This document shows positions 17,813 through 26,667 of a stretch of 64,000 bases of DNA, piece by piece; position 1 is the first letter of the stretch, and each line of letters begins with the position of its first letter. Below the pieces are notes generated by a model. The model was given only the letters and a program-made list of their open reading frames with translations, had not been told where the DNA came from and ran no database searches. The position numbers were made by a program, and so were the translations under genes. Source of the DNA: CAYQUC01 sp964420605 (GTDB lineage: Bacteria; Pseudomonadota; Gammaproteobacteria; UBA6429; Thiohalophilaceae); NCBI GenBank assembly GCA_964420605.1, contig CAYQUC010000004.1, positions 30,194-94,193 of the forward strand, in the 5' to 3' direction.

Positions 17813-18280
17813 ATGGCTATTGAGATTGAAAGAAAATTTTTGTTAAAAAATGATTCTTGGCGTAATGTCTGCTCTGATGGAAAAAAATATGTACAGGGCT
17901 ATATTCATGGCGCTAAGTTGGCTTCTGTCCGCGTGAGACTTGAAGGGGATGATGCCTTTATTAATATAAAAAGTTTAACATTGGGAATTGTTCGATCTGA
18001 ATATGAGTATCCTATTCCAAAAAGTGATGCTATCGAGTTGTTGGACAATTTATGTTTAAAACCCTTAATAGTCAAAACACGGTATATTGTGGTACATGAA
18101 AACCATCAATGGGAAATAGATGAATTTGAAGAAGAAAACACTGGATTAATTGTTGCTGAAATCGAGCTTAGTTCAGAGCATGAAAATTTTAACTGTCCTG
18201 ATTTTATTTCGGAAGAAGTATCGGATGATGCCCGATATTATAATGTGAACCTTGTAGAACATCCTTATAAGTTATGGTAA
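17813..18280 (+). CDS. CYTH-domain protein (triphosphate tunnel family)
   Basis: 155 residues forming one CYTH domain. The signature EIERKFLL opens the protein, followed by alternating charged strands (SVRVRLEG, INIKS, SEYEYPIP, KTRYIV, WEIDEFEEENTGL, AEIELSSE) whose Arg, Lys and Glu side chains line the tunnel that binds triphosphate and metal. Bacterial single-domain relatives are usually inorganic triphosphatases, some adenylate cyclases; the sequence alone does not decide. The stop overlaps the start of the L,D-transpeptidase gene. Confidence 0.88.
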   Translation: MAIEIERKFLLKNDSWRNVCSDGKKYVQGYIHGAKLASVRVRLEGDDAFINIKSLTLGIVRSEYEYPIPKSDAIELLDNLCLKPLIVKTRYIVVHENHQWEIDEFEEENTGLIVAEIELSSEHENFNCPDFISEEVSDDARYYNVNLVEHPYKLW

Positions 18281-18789
18281 GTATCATAGAAAATCCAGTT
18301 GAAATTATTGTTTCTATAGAAACACAACGAATACAATTAGTAAAAGCTCGTAAAATTATTTTTGAGAGAAAGGTATCGACTGCCAAAAATGGTGCTGGTG
18401 AATTATTTGGTAGTGAATGTACTCCTCGTGGGCGGCATGTTATCCGTGCTAAAGTTGGAGCAAATGCAGTTGAAAATAGTGTCTTTGTTGCTCGGCGTGA
18501 AACATCGGAAATTTATTCTACTGAATTACGAAATGCATATCCTAATCGAGATTGGATCTTAACTAGAATTATGTGGCTCAGTGGTCTTGAACGACACAAG
18601 AACCGCATGGGCAATGTTGATACCATGAGACGTTATATCTATATTCACGGTTGTCCAAACGAGGATGAAATGGGTGTACCAAGTTCTCACGGTTGTATTA
18701 AAATGCGCAATATTGATGTAATTAAGCTTTTTAGCTTGGTAGATGTTGGAACAATAGTCACAATCAACGATTCATTAATACGGGAGTAG
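18274..18789 (+). CDS. L,D-transpeptidase (YkuD) catalytic domain protein without visible signal peptide
   Basis: 171 residues. The YkuD active site is complete: H125 in IYIHGCP and C141 in SSHGCIKM with the arginine that follows. Such enzymes cross-link peptidoglycan or attach proteins to it in the periplasm. The protein starts directly with the catalytic domain (MVSIIENPVEIIVSIETQRI) and shows no signal peptide or membrane segment. The ATG overlaps the CYTH stop by 7 bases, which leaves little room for a longer N-terminus. The family is sure; location is open. Confidence 0.9.
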   Translation: MVSIIENPVEIIVSIETQRIQLVKARKIIFERKVSTAKNGAGELFGSECTPRGRHVIRAKVGANAVENSVFVARRETSEIYSTELRNAYPNRDWILTRIMWLSGLERHKNRMGNVDTMRRYIYIHGCPNEDEMGVPSSHGCIKMRNIDVIKLFSLVDVGTIVTINDSLIRE

Positions 18790-18831
18790 ACAAGCTAGCT
18801 TAATTACATTTAAAATTGCTTAACTAGATAG

Positions 18832-18845
18832 GCCTAAATTTAGGC
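18832..18845. repeat. Perfect 14-bp palindrome upstream of nagZ
   Basis: GCCTAAATTTAGGC, a perfect palindrome in the 120-base gap between the L,D-transpeptidase and nagZ. It could be a regulator site or a weak hairpin; no T-run follows. No regulator gene lies nearby. Confidence 0.3.
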
Positions 18846-18909
18846 TAATTCTAAATTATTCAATTTAAACTTGAAATATAGTGTTAAGTAAACAGTTTGG
18901 GGATGTGGT

Positions 18910-19953
18910 ATGTCGCTTGGACCAATAATGCTGGATATAGCTGGTGTTGAGCTTGATCAGAATGATCGTGAGATTTTATCTCACCCTTCTGTGGGTGGCG
19001 TTATTTTATTTTCTCGTAACTATGAGTCGCGAGAACAGTTAAAAAATTTAGTAGAACAAATTCATTGTTTACGATCTCCAAGATTGCTGGTTGCAGTCGA
19101 TCACGAAGGTGGTCGGGTTCAGCGGTTTCGTGATGGTTTCACCAATTTACCCAGTGCCTCCACCTATGGTTTGCTTTATGAGCAAGATCCTAAAATTGCT
19201 CGTGAATGTTCTTATGCTGGTGGTTGGATTTTGGCATCTGAATTACGAGCTGTCGATATCGACTTTAGTTTTGCACCGGTTTTGGATTTAAATCGAAACT
19301 TAAGTAGTGTTATTGGTGATCGAGCATTTCATTGTTCACCCGAGGTGGTAGCCCATTTAGCATCAGTATTTATGAGGGCAATGAATGATGCGGGAATGGC
19401 TGCAACAGGTAAACATTTCCCAGGGCATGGTGGGGTTGAGCTAGATTCTCACACCGATATTCCTGTTGATACTCGTGATTATAGTTCAATTTTTAAAGAA
19501 GATTTACCCGTTTTTAAAAGACTCATCGATCAAGGTCTAAATGCTATTATGCCGGCGCATGTTATATATAAAAATGTAGATTCTAATGCAGCCGGTTTTT
19601 CATCATTTTGGTTACAAGACGTGTTGCGAGAACGACTTGGCTTTGATGGTACAATATTTAGCGATGATTTAAATATGGTTGGTGCATCGTCTATTAGTCA
19701 GAATTATTGTGAACGCGCATTTCAAGCACTACAAGCTGGTTGTGATATGGTTTTAATTTGTAATAATAGACCAGCTGCAATAGAAATTGTTGAAGGCCAA
19801 AATTATTATACAAGCCCAGCATCAAAAATGCGTTATAGCCAGATGCAGGGACGGAAAAGTATAAAATATTCGGATTTACTACAAGATCCTAAATGGAAAA
19901 AGTATGTTAATTATTTAGAAGAACATACTGATAATTTAATGACACAAATATAA
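18910..19953 (+). CDS. nagZ: Beta-N-acetylhexosaminidase NagZ
   Basis: 347-residue cytoplasmic glycoside hydrolase of family 3 that removes GlcNAc from anhydromuropeptides during peptidoglycan recycling. Visible marks are DHEGGRVQRF from residue 64, the catalytic loop KHFPGHGGVELDSHTD starting at residue 168, and the nucleophile Asp in FSDDLNMVGA near 248. Length is normal. Followed 15 bases later by an MscS gene; nagZ beside hpt and mtnP is also the order in Pseudomonas. Confidence 0.96.
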   Translation: MSLGPIMLDIAGVELDQNDREILSHPSVGGVILFSRNYESREQLKNLVEQIHCLRSPRLLVAVDHEGGRVQRFRDGFTNLPSASTYGLLYEQDPKIARECSYAGGWILASELRAVDIDFSFAPVLDLNRNLSSVIGDRAFHCSPEVVAHLASVFMRAMNDAGMAATGKHFPGHGGVELDSHTDIPVDTRDYSSIFKEDLPVFKRLIDQGLNAIMPAHVIYKNVDSNAAGFSSFWLQDVLRERLGFDGTIFSDDLNMVGASSISQNYCERAFQALQAGCDMVLICNNRPAAIEIVEGQNYYTSPASKMRYSQMQGRKSIKYSDLLQDPKWKKYVNYLEEHTDNLMTQI

Positions 19954-19968
19954 TATTAAGGCTTATAT

Positions 19969-21066
19969 ATGGAATACATAAATTCACTTTTTGCTCAATT
20001 TAGTCTCAAAGATGATGCTTGGATAGTTCAAGTGTTTATCGTTATATTTTTAAGTCTTGTGATTAATTTTTTCCAGGTTAAATTACTAAAACGAATTGAA
20101 AATCAATTAAGTAAAAATAAACTTAAATGGGATGACGCTATAATATTTGCTATTCGTCGACCGTTGAGTTATTTAATTTGGATTTTAGGTGTCACATTTG
20201 CTGCCGATGTTATAGCAATGAAATCAGAGTCGTCCATATTCGATAATGTTGCAGCCATACGTGAAGTTGGTGTTATTGTCACTTTGGCTTGGGTGATAAT
20301 TCGGTTTATAAATATAGTAGAAACTAAAATTATCTCTGTTAGCAATAAAGATAAAATTGATAAAACGACAGCTGATGCTATTAGTAAGTTATTACGTATA
20401 TCAGTCATTATAACTACGGCACTTGTGGTATTACAAACATTTGGCTTTAGTATATCCGGTGTCCTTGCTTTTGGTGGGATTGGTGGCTTAGCAGTAGGTT
20501 TTGCTGCGAAAGATATGCTTTCAAATTTTTTTGGTGGCTTTATGATCTATATGGACCGACCATTTTCTGTAGGTGATTGGATTCGATCTCCTGACAGGAA
20601 TATTGAAGGAACGGTAGAAAAAATAGGGTGGCGATTAACGTGTATCCGAACCTTTGATAAACGACCACTATATGTACCAAATTCAACATTTACTAGTATT
20701 GCTGTTGAAAACCCATCAAGAATGAGTCATCGTCGAATTTATGAAACGATTGGTGTTCGTTATAATGATGCAGATAAGTTGCAAAATATCATTACTCAAG
20801 TTAAAGAAATGTTAAAGTCTCATGATGAGATAGAACAAAACCAAACGATGATAGTTAACTTTAATAAATTTTCTGCATCATCATTAGATTTTTTTATTTA
20901 TACTTTTACAAAAACAACAGATTGGATTCAGTATCACGAAATAAAGCAAGATGTTTTATTGAAAATAAATGATATTATTACTGATAATAATGCTGAAATT
21001 GCATTTCCAACATCAACGGTTTATCTACCTGATGCTCCTCAATTCTCAGGTTTGAGTGAAAACTAA
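19969..21066 (+). CDS. MscS-family small-conductance mechanosensitive channel
   Basis: 365 residues. The N-terminal part has several hydrophobic helices (about 20-37, 60-80, 100-117, 140-160). The pore-lining TM3 is the glycine-rich stretch near residues 160-185 (SGVLAFGGIGGLAVGFAAKD), followed by the MscS beta domain (FSVGDWI, GTVEKIGWRLTCIR, PNSTF) and a C-terminal alpha/beta domain. It releases solutes under hypo-osmotic stress. It is a compact MscS/YnaI-like form, not the large MscK type. It lies 15 bases after nagZ, so likely co-transcribed. Confidence 0.9.
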   Translation: MEYINSLFAQFSLKDDAWIVQVFIVIFLSLVINFFQVKLLKRIENQLSKNKLKWDDAIIFAIRRPLSYLIWILGVTFAADVIAMKSESSIFDNVAAIREVGVIVTLAWVIIRFINIVETKIISVSNKDKIDKTTADAISKLLRISVIITTALVVLQTFGFSISGVLAFGGIGGLAVGFAAKDMLSNFFGGFMIYMDRPFSVGDWIRSPDRNIEGTVEKIGWRLTCIRTFDKRPLYVPNSTFTSIAVENPSRMSHRRIYETIGVRYNDADKLQNIITQVKEMLKSHDEIEQNQTMIVNFNKFSASSLDFFIYTFTKTTDWIQYHEIKQDVLLKINDIITDNNAEIAFPTSTVYLPDAPQFSGLSEN

Positions 21067-21103
21067 TAACGCGTAAGCTATAAATATAAGTAGGTACGAT
21101 TGA

Positions 21104-21472
21104 ATGGCAAATAAACTAATGATAGTGATGGTAAATACTGACCCAACAAAACCTGCGGAACTGGGTGCTCCTTTTTTTCAAGCTACTATTGCTGCTGCTA
21201 TGGAATATCAGGTTGAAGTCGTATTAACTGGTGGTGCCGGTGAATTGGCAAAAAAAGGTGTCGCTGAAAAACTTTATGTTCAAGAGGGAAGTGCTAAAAC
21301 TGTGTATGACTTTATAAAAGATGCACACGAAGCTGGAGCTGTTTTTAAAATATGCACACCCACATTAGAACTATGGGGTGATGATTTAATTCCTGAAATT
21401 GATGAAACAGTTGGTGGCGCTTATTTAATAAGTCAGGCTATGGATGATGATACGGTTACTTTTACATACTAA
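21104..21472 (+). CDS. DsrE/DsrF-like small protein
   Basis: 122-residue protein with the alpha/beta fold of the DsrE family: a first strand MANKLMIVMVN, a GAPFFQATIAAAM helix, the VEVVLTGGAGELAKKG strand-loop, and a Cys in AVFKICTPTLELWG at the position used by sulfur-relay members. The family includes sulfurtransferases and proteins of unknown role. A single Cys and the lack of dsr/tus neighbours leave the substrate open. It precedes hpt by 16 bases. Confidence 0.78.
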   Translation: MANKLMIVMVNTDPTKPAELGAPFFQATIAAAMEYQVEVVLTGGAGELAKKGVAEKLYVQEGSAKTVYDFIKDAHEAGAVFKICTPTLELWGDDLIPEIDETVGGAYLISQAMDDDTVTFTY

Positions 21473-21488
21473 AAAATAAAGGTGTTAT

Positions 21489-22037
21489 ATGTCTACAACC
21501 GTTAATTTTCAACAAGTTTTAAATGATGCTGATTGTTTATATACGCAAACTGAGGTGGAGTTGGCGTTGGATAATATGGCTATAGCAATAACAAATGAGT
21601 TTAAAGATAAAAATCCAATAATTCTTTGTGTTTTAACTGGTGCGATTATTTCAGTGGGACACCTTTTAACACGTCTAAATTTTCAGCTTCAAATCGACTA
21701 TATTCACGCAACTCGATATAAAAATGGTATTGCTGGAGGAGATATTCAATGGATTTCTGAACCTCGGCTGGACATTCAGAATCGCAATATTTTAATCGTT
21801 GATGATATATTCGATGAAGGAATGACATTACAAGAAATAATAAAGTATTGTGAAACTAAACAAGCGAAGAGTATACAATCGGCAGTTTTAGTGAATAAAT
21901 TACACGAACGAAAAGTTGATTTGGAGGCCAATTTTATTGGCTTAAATGTAGTAGACCGATATTTATTTGGTTATGGTATGGATTATAAAAGTTATTTACG
22001 TAATGCACCGGGTATATATGCTGTTAAGGGGTTATAA
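21489..22037 (+). CDS. hpt: Hypoxanthine-guanine phosphoribosyltransferase
   Basis: 182-residue purine salvage enzyme that converts hypoxanthine or guanine with PRPP to IMP or GMP. The PRPP loop is the acidic ILIVDDIFDEGMTLQE segment; LCVLTGAIISVGHL holds the pyrophosphate loop and VDRYLFGYGMDY the purine-binding part. A GGTG ribosome site precedes the ATG. mtnP begins 3 bases after the stop; the hypoxanthine produced by methylthioinosine phosphorolysis is the substrate of this enzyme. Confidence 0.93.
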   Translation: MSTTVNFQQVLNDADCLYTQTEVELALDNMAIAITNEFKDKNPIILCVLTGAIISVGHLLTRLNFQLQIDYIHATRYKNGIAGGDIQWISEPRLDIQNRNILIVDDIFDEGMTLQEIIKYCETKQAKSIQSAVLVNKLHERKVDLEANFIGLNVVDRYLFGYGMDYKSYLRNAPGIYAVKGL

Positions 22038-22040
22038 GCT

Positions 22041-22802
22041 GTGAGTAATTTTGCAATTATTGGTGGTACTGGATTAACTTCACTGAATAACCTTAAAATA
22101 CTGAATCAGGATATTGTTCAAACACCTTATGGTGAACCTTCCGGAGCGTTGATAACAGGAGAGTTGAATGGGATAGAAATTTTATTTTTAGCTCGGCATG
22201 GGCATGAGCATACCATTCCTCCTCATAGAGTCAATTATCGAGCAAACCTGTGGGCCTTGCATAATGCGGGAGTGACGCATGTAATTGCCATAAATGCTGT
22301 TGGTGGTATTAGTTCAGAATATGAACCTATGAGACTAGCGGTACCGGATCAATTAATAGATTATACCCATTCGCGTGACAATACCTTTTTTGATCTTAAT
22401 TTAGAAGAAGTTGTTCATATCGATTTTACTGAACCTTACTGTCGTTCATTACGAAATTTGATACTATCAAAGGCTAAGAGTAATAATATAGACATAATTA
22501 AATCCGGGACATATGCTGCGACACAAGGCCCAAGGCTTGAAAGCATAGCAGAAATTAATAAACTTGAAAAAGAAGGTTGTGATATTGTTGGTATGACAGG
22601 AATGCCTGAAGCGGCCTTAGCTAAAGAATTGGGTGTGAGCTATGCTTGTCTTGCTGTTGTAGCAAACTTTGCCGCTGGTAAAAGTGATAGCGCTATTACC
22701 ATGGATATCATTGAACAAAACTTACTTGAGGGCATGGTTGTCGTAAAACAATTATTAGAAATAATTATTCCTGATATGGGGTTGTTAAGCAAAAGTAAGT
22801 AA
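22041..22802 (+). CDS. mtnP: Methylthioadenosine/methylthioinosine phosphorylase (probably MTIP)
   Basis: 253-residue purine nucleoside phosphorylase of the MTAP class, with a GTG start. FAIIGGTGL opens the protein; LARHGHEHTIPPHRVNYRAN, AINAVGGIS and TQGPRLES are family marks. At the base-contact site it has N209 (VVANFAAG) where adenine-specific MTAP has an Asp, which favours 6-oxopurines. Pseudomonas uses such an enzyme on methylthioinosine made by an MTA deaminase, and mtaD is present at 31.5 kb. The stop abuts the convergent csiV. Confidence 0.9.
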   Translation: MSNFAIIGGTGLTSLNNLKILNQDIVQTPYGEPSGALITGELNGIEILFLARHGHEHTIPPHRVNYRANLWALHNAGVTHVIAINAVGGISSEYEPMRLAVPDQLIDYTHSRDNTFFDLNLEEVVHIDFTEPYCRSLRNLILSKAKSNNIDIIKSGTYAATQGPRLESIAEINKLEKEGCDIVGMTGMPEAALAKELGVSYACLAVVANFAAGKSDSAITMDIIEQNLLEGMVVVKQLLEIIIPDMGLLSKSK

Positions 22803-23603
22803 CTATTCTTGTTTTAAAACTTTGTAAGGCGTTATTAGCGCAATAATGCTTATTACAGGATGATCGATATAATGTAATTCTTTCGAACGTAAACGTCTTG
22901 TTTGAGATATGTTATATACATCAGGTAATAAATAATCTTCACCAAATTCATCGCTAATAAACTGTTCAGTAGTATTACTTTTTTGTTCATGGTAGCTTAA
23001 GTCTATTTTTAGGTGTAAGTAACGCGATAGAATTAACTTGATATAACCTGATAGTAGGAAGCCATTATTTGACAGATTATTTTCAGTTATTGTATTGAAG
23101 CTACTATTTATATTGTTTGATTGTTGCTCTGATTGATATATGTTGTTGGCTGTATCGCTGTTTAATGTGTCGGTAATGTCGGTTTTTTTAGCGGGAATTT
23201 GGTGATAAATTTTAACACTTAAGGCATTTTCTTTACTCATTCCAGGTTGACGCCAAGCAGAGTGTAATAACACTTTGTGAAAGTTCGATTCGTTTAAGCT
23301 AGTGACAATGTCATTGAGTTTATAAGCTGTATTTTCAATGAATTGAAAAGTGAGTAAAGGATCATAAATTTCAGGTAATTCGAATGGGATGGGTTGTCCT
23401 ATTTGTACGTAGGTTTCGGGCTCAGCCTGTACGGTATTTTTTTTCCAAAATTCAGATTGACTGTATTTGGGGCGGGTATTTTCAAAAACTATAATTTCCA
23501 CGTCATAATAGCGAACATCGGTTTCATCTGCAAAACTTGTTGTTATAGTATTGCTATTTACTATTAATATTAAAAATAGTGTTATTGTAATTATTTTATT
23601 CAT
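22803..23603 (-). CDS. csiV: CsiV-family periplasmic protein
   Basis: 266 residues with a signal peptide (about residues 1-25, ending SFA). The mature start RYYDVEIIVFENTRP is the mark of CsiV, a periplasmic peptidoglycan-binding protein needed for cell shape integrity in Vibrio. A low-complexity Asn/Ser/Thr linker in the middle separates N- and C-terminal beta-rich parts; the C-terminal part contains GYIKLILSRYLHLKIDL and SKELHYIDHPVISIIALI, both typical. It stands alone, convergent with mtnP and divergent from def. Confidence 0.82.
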   Translation of the reverse strand: MNKIITITLFLILIVNSNTITTSFADETDVRYYDVEIIVFENTRPKYSQSEFWKKNTVQAEPETYVQIGQPIPFELPEIYDPLLTFQFIENTAYKLNDIVTSLNESNFHKVLLHSAWRQPGMSKENALSVKIYHQIPAKKTDITDTLNSDTANNIYQSEQQSNNINSSFNTITENNLSNNGFLLSGYIKLILSRYLHLKIDLSYHEQKSNTTEQFISDEFGEDYLLPDVYNISQTRRLRSKELHYIDHPVISIIALITPYKVLKQE

Positions 23604-23690
23604 CGCTACCGTTAAATTTTGTTATTCTTTGTAATCTATTCAATAATTTTAACAGATAAAACCCAATTAATCTAAGATTTGGAGCACGCG

Positions 23691-24206
23691 ATGGCAGTAA
23701 AAGAAGTACTAAGAATGGGACATCCATTGTTGAAAAGTATTGCTAAACCCGTTACAGAGTTCAATTCTAGAATACTAGATAATCTCATCACAGACATGTT
23801 GGATACTATGGCTGCCTTTGATGGGGCGGGTTTAGCCGCCCCACAAATTGCAGTATCTCAAAGACTCGTGATCTTTGGGGTTGAACATAATCCTCGTTAC
23901 CCTGATGCTGAGCCAGTTGAACTGACGGTGTTAATTAACCCAGAAATTTCAATTATTGGTAATGAAGTAGAAAACGCTTGGGAAGGTTGTTTAAGTATCC
24001 CCAAAATGCGAGGTTTAGTGCCACGTAATACGCATATTAAATACTCTGGTTTTGATCAAAATGGAAACAAATTTGAAGTCAATGCGGCTGATTTTCATGC
24101 TCGTGTTGTGATGCATGAAGTTGACCATCTTGATGGTATTTTATATCCTGAACGAATAGAAGATTTAAAAAATTTTGGCTTCGAGGATCAGTTGTTTCAG
24201 GAATAA
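23691..24206 (+). CDS. def: Peptide deformylase
   Basis: 171-residue metalloenzyme that removes the formyl group from new N-termini. Motif 1 is GAGLAAPQI, motif 2 EGCLSIP (metal Cys) and motif 3 HEVDHLDG (HExxH). The ATG at 23691 is chosen because GGAG lies 6 bases upstream and the protein then begins MAVKEVLRMG; a TTG at 23679 is less likely. It is not next to fmt, so this may be one of two deformylases. Confidence 0.95.
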   Translation: MAVKEVLRMGHPLLKSIAKPVTEFNSRILDNLITDMLDTMAAFDGAGLAAPQIAVSQRLVIFGVEHNPRYPDAEPVELTVLINPEISIIGNEVENAWEGCLSIPKMRGLVPRNTHIKYSGFDQNGNKFEVNAADFHARVVMHEVDHLDGILYPERIEDLKNFGFEDQLFQE

Positions 24207-24219
24207 AAATTGACTCTGA

Positions 24220-24639
24220 TCATTTAATTTTGTGTTTGGAGCGTAAAGTGTATTGTTTTAATGATTTTGGTAATTGAATATTATCACCCAACAGAATAAT
24301 GACTTTTTCATAGTCATCTTCAGCCAAATTTTTTAATCGAGCAACAATTTCTTTATCCTTAAGCAAGGTATTAAAATCATCGAGTAAATAAACGCCATAA
24401 TGTTTACTACTCTCAATATGGGTTAATATATCACCAGCCGACTGAGTGTGGGGTAATGTGATATGAGATGCGCCTAATCGATGCATTCCAACATTATCTT
24501 TCCAAAAGTAAAATGCTTTATTACTAAACCGAGTAAGTTGGGTAAATAACTCTAATACGCGCTCGATTTCAGTAGATTCGATTGTAACTAACCGATATTC
24601 CGCATCTAGCATTTGATCTAGTTGGTTTAAATAGCTCAT
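24220..24639 (-). CDS. Small protein resembling the N-terminal domain of Ycf46-type AAA proteins
   Basis: 139 residues. The order LDAEYRLVTIESTEIERVLELF, a short FWKDNVGM strand, then SKHYGVYLLDDFNTLLKD and a closing VIILLGDNIQLPKSLK resembles the non-catalytic N-terminal domain of Ycf46-like AAA ATPases. No Walker A or B motif and no AAA module follow, so it would be a stand-alone form. I do not know its function. It lies 13 bases from def (convergent) and upstream of nothing in the same direction except the GGDEF gene 119 bases behind. Confidence 0.6.
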   Translation of the reverse strand: MSYLNQLDQMLDAEYRLVTIESTEIERVLELFTQLTRFSNKAFYFWKDNVGMHRLGASHITLPHTQSAGDILTHIESSKHYGVYLLDDFNTLLKDKEIVARLKNLAEDDYEKVIILLGDNIQLPKSLKQYTLRSKHKIK

Positions 24640-24758
24640 AAGTTTATTAATTAATGGTGATAATGCTAAATACTATAGACTGATATAGTTGGTTTCACAT
24701 TTAATAATCGTTAATTATGTGAAGTTAATCATAAAATTCGACATTAAAATGGCATTAA

Positions 24759-25718
24759 TTATAATTCACATGAGTTATTTTTCAATTCCAAATTCATTTC
24801 TTTTGAATAAGTTACTGTTTGATTTCGACCGCTTCGCTTTGCTTCATATAATGCGGCATCTGTTTTAGTAAATAATTCCTCCGCATCTTCATTATTTTCA
24901 ATTTGAGCTACTCCTAGGCTGATGCGAATTGGGACAGTTTTATTGTTGACCATAAAGTTTTCATTAATAACACGTTCACGTATTCTTTCTGATAATAATT
25001 CAGCGCCGTCTAAGTCGGTATTGGTTAAAACTATTACGAACTCTTCTCCACCATAACGAAATAGAATGTCACAACCTCGAATTTCACTTTCAACACAACG
25101 TGATAAACTTTTTAAAACTCTATCGCCCACAGTATGACCGTATTGATCGTTTATACTTTTAAAATAATCTATATCGAGGACAATTAATGATAGTGGGGTA
25201 TCGTGACGAATTGAGATATCAACCTCACGTTTTAATATTTTGTCTAAAGCTCCTCTATTTTTTAAACCTGTTAGTGCATCACTATGTGCTGCTTTTAGTG
25301 CTTTTTGATATAGGATTGAATTACGTAATGGATGAATCAGCTGACAAAGTAAATTCTCGAGTATTTCTAAATGTGCTGTCGTAAAGTGTTTTTTTGAAGA
25401 AAATGTAATTTCTCCAAGAGATTGGTCTTCAATAGTTAAGTTATAACTACAACTGTGTTTTTGACTATCATTAAATTTTAATTCGGTGCGTAATTCATCA
25501 TTTTGATAATGTGCACCCTGAAAATTGACTTTTAATTTTGCAGCTTCTAAAAAGTATTCCAATACTGTTTTTAACTCGAGGCTACTGTGCAACATTCCGG
25601 CTAATTTTAGCGTTCGTTGTAAGTCATTGATATCAACATCAAGGACTTGCGTTGCTGCAGATGCACCGTTAAATTGAATTTTGCCGTTACTCTGGAAAAG
25701 CTGTGTAGCCATAGTCAC
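24759..25718 (-). CDS. Diguanylate cyclase with GAF-like sensor domain
   Basis: 319 residues. About residues 30-135 form a GAF-like domain, and about 148-305 a GGDEF domain that makes c-di-GMP from two GTP. The active loop is GGEEF at 223-227. RGCD at 214-217, five residues before it, fits the inhibitory I-site (RxxD), so product inhibition is likely. Metal-binding DIDYFKSIND is intact. A start at the second ATG (25712) is also possible. No membrane segment, so cytosolic. Confidence 0.92.
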   Translation of the reverse strand: MTMATQLFQSNGKIQFNGASAATQVLDVDINDLQRTLKLAGMLHSSLELKTVLEYFLEAAKLKVNFQGAHYQNDELRTELKFNDSQKHSCSYNLTIEDQSLGEITFSSKKHFTTAHLEILENLLCQLIHPLRNSILYQKALKAAHSDALTGLKNRGALDKILKREVDISIRHDTPLSLIVLDIDYFKSINDQYGHTVGDRVLKSLSRCVESEIRGCDILFRYGGEEFVIVLTNTDLDGAELLSERIRERVINENFMVNNKTVPIRISLGVAQIENNEDAEELFTKTDAALYEAKRSGRNQTVTYSKEMNLELKNNSCEL

Positions 25719-25859
25719 AATACCTAATTTTAGTTTGTCTGTTGTGATTTATGCGATTTCCGTGCCATTCAAATATAAATTTCATATCTAATATAAATCA
25801 GCGATTTAGCTGTTGAAACAAACTTAAAATTAAAAAATGTCAAGATTTTGTCGTTTTAG

Positions 25860-25879
25860 ATTTTGCCGGGCGGCAAAAT
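25860..25879. repeat. GC-centred hairpin downstream of the hpn/yciK operon
   Basis: ATTTTGCC-GGGC-GGCAAAAT: perfect 8-bp arms with a 4-base loop, 20 bases after the yciK stop. In the minus direction it lacks a T-run; in the plus direction it runs into TTTT. It may act as a terminator for the minus-strand operon, but the form is not canonical. Confidence 0.4.
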
Positions 25880-25898
25880 TTTAGTCTGGTAGCAGTGG

Positions 25899-26648
25899 TT
25901 ACTGGCAATTAATCACACTACCTGTAAGGTTATTTTTCTTGTCAGACATTAAATACAAATAACTAGGCATTATGGCCTCGGGTCGCGTTAAGGTTTTTGG
26001 ATCTTCAGCAGGAAACGCGCGTGCGCGCATTGAGCTACGTACAGCGCCAGGATTAATCGCATTAACTGAGACTGAGGTATTAGTACTGAGTTCGTCAGAG
26101 AGTACCTCCATCAAGTTGATATTTGCTGCTTTACTTGCCGCATATGCCCCCCAATAAGCGCAGCCTTTGATGCCAACTGAAGATACTGTAAATAAGATGG
26201 ATGCGGATGGTGCTTTACGTAATAAGGGGATGCAAGCTTGAGTTAACATAAATACGGCCGTTAAATTTACATGCATAACTTTACTCCACAGCTCGGGATT
26301 AAACTGTGCAATTGGTGTTGTACTGCCCAATATTGCTGCATTATGTAACAAGCCATCTAACTGACCGAACTCTGACTGTATTACTTCAGCGAGTTGCTCA
26401 TAATCTTCTAATTTGGCACCTTCAAAATCGAAAGGGTAGATTGCAGCTTGTGGGCTGCCTTGCGCTTCAATAGCATCGTATACAGCTTCTAGTTTGGATA
26501 CTGTTTTACCTAGTAGAATTACAGTTGCGCCATAACTTGCATAGGTTTTTGCAGCGACTGCACCAATTCCATCACCTGCACCGGTAACAATAATTGTTTT
26601 ATCTTTTAATTCATTTGGGCTTGCTAGAAAATTTTGTGCTTGATTCAT
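25899..26648 (-). CDS. yciK: YciK-family short-chain dehydrogenase
   Basis: 249 residues from the ATG at 26648; a TTG at 26681 would give 260. The Rossmann motif is TGAGDGIG; HNAAILG (NAG-type) and the YAASK catalytic Tyr/Lys follow, with the AINPGAVRSSMRARAFP loop typical of YciK. The substrate is not known. It is the last gene of the minus-strand hpnC-hpnD-hpnE run, with a gap of about 20 bases after hpnE. In E. coli it sits by cobA/sohB, so the location here is different. Confidence 0.87.
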   Translation of the reverse strand: MNQAQNFLASPNELKDKTIIVTGAGDGIGAVAAKTYASYGATVILLGKTVSKLEAVYDAIEAQGSPQAAIYPFDFEGAKLEDYEQLAEVIQSEFGQLDGLLHNAAILGSTTPIAQFNPELWSKVMHVNLTAVFMLTQACIPLLRKAPSASILFTVSSVGIKGCAYWGAYAASKAANINLMEVLSDELSTNTSVSVNAINPGAVRSSMRARAFPAEDPKTLTRPEAIMPSYLYLMSDKKNNLTGSVINCQ

Positions 26649-26667
26649 AATTTTTATTTCGTCAGGT

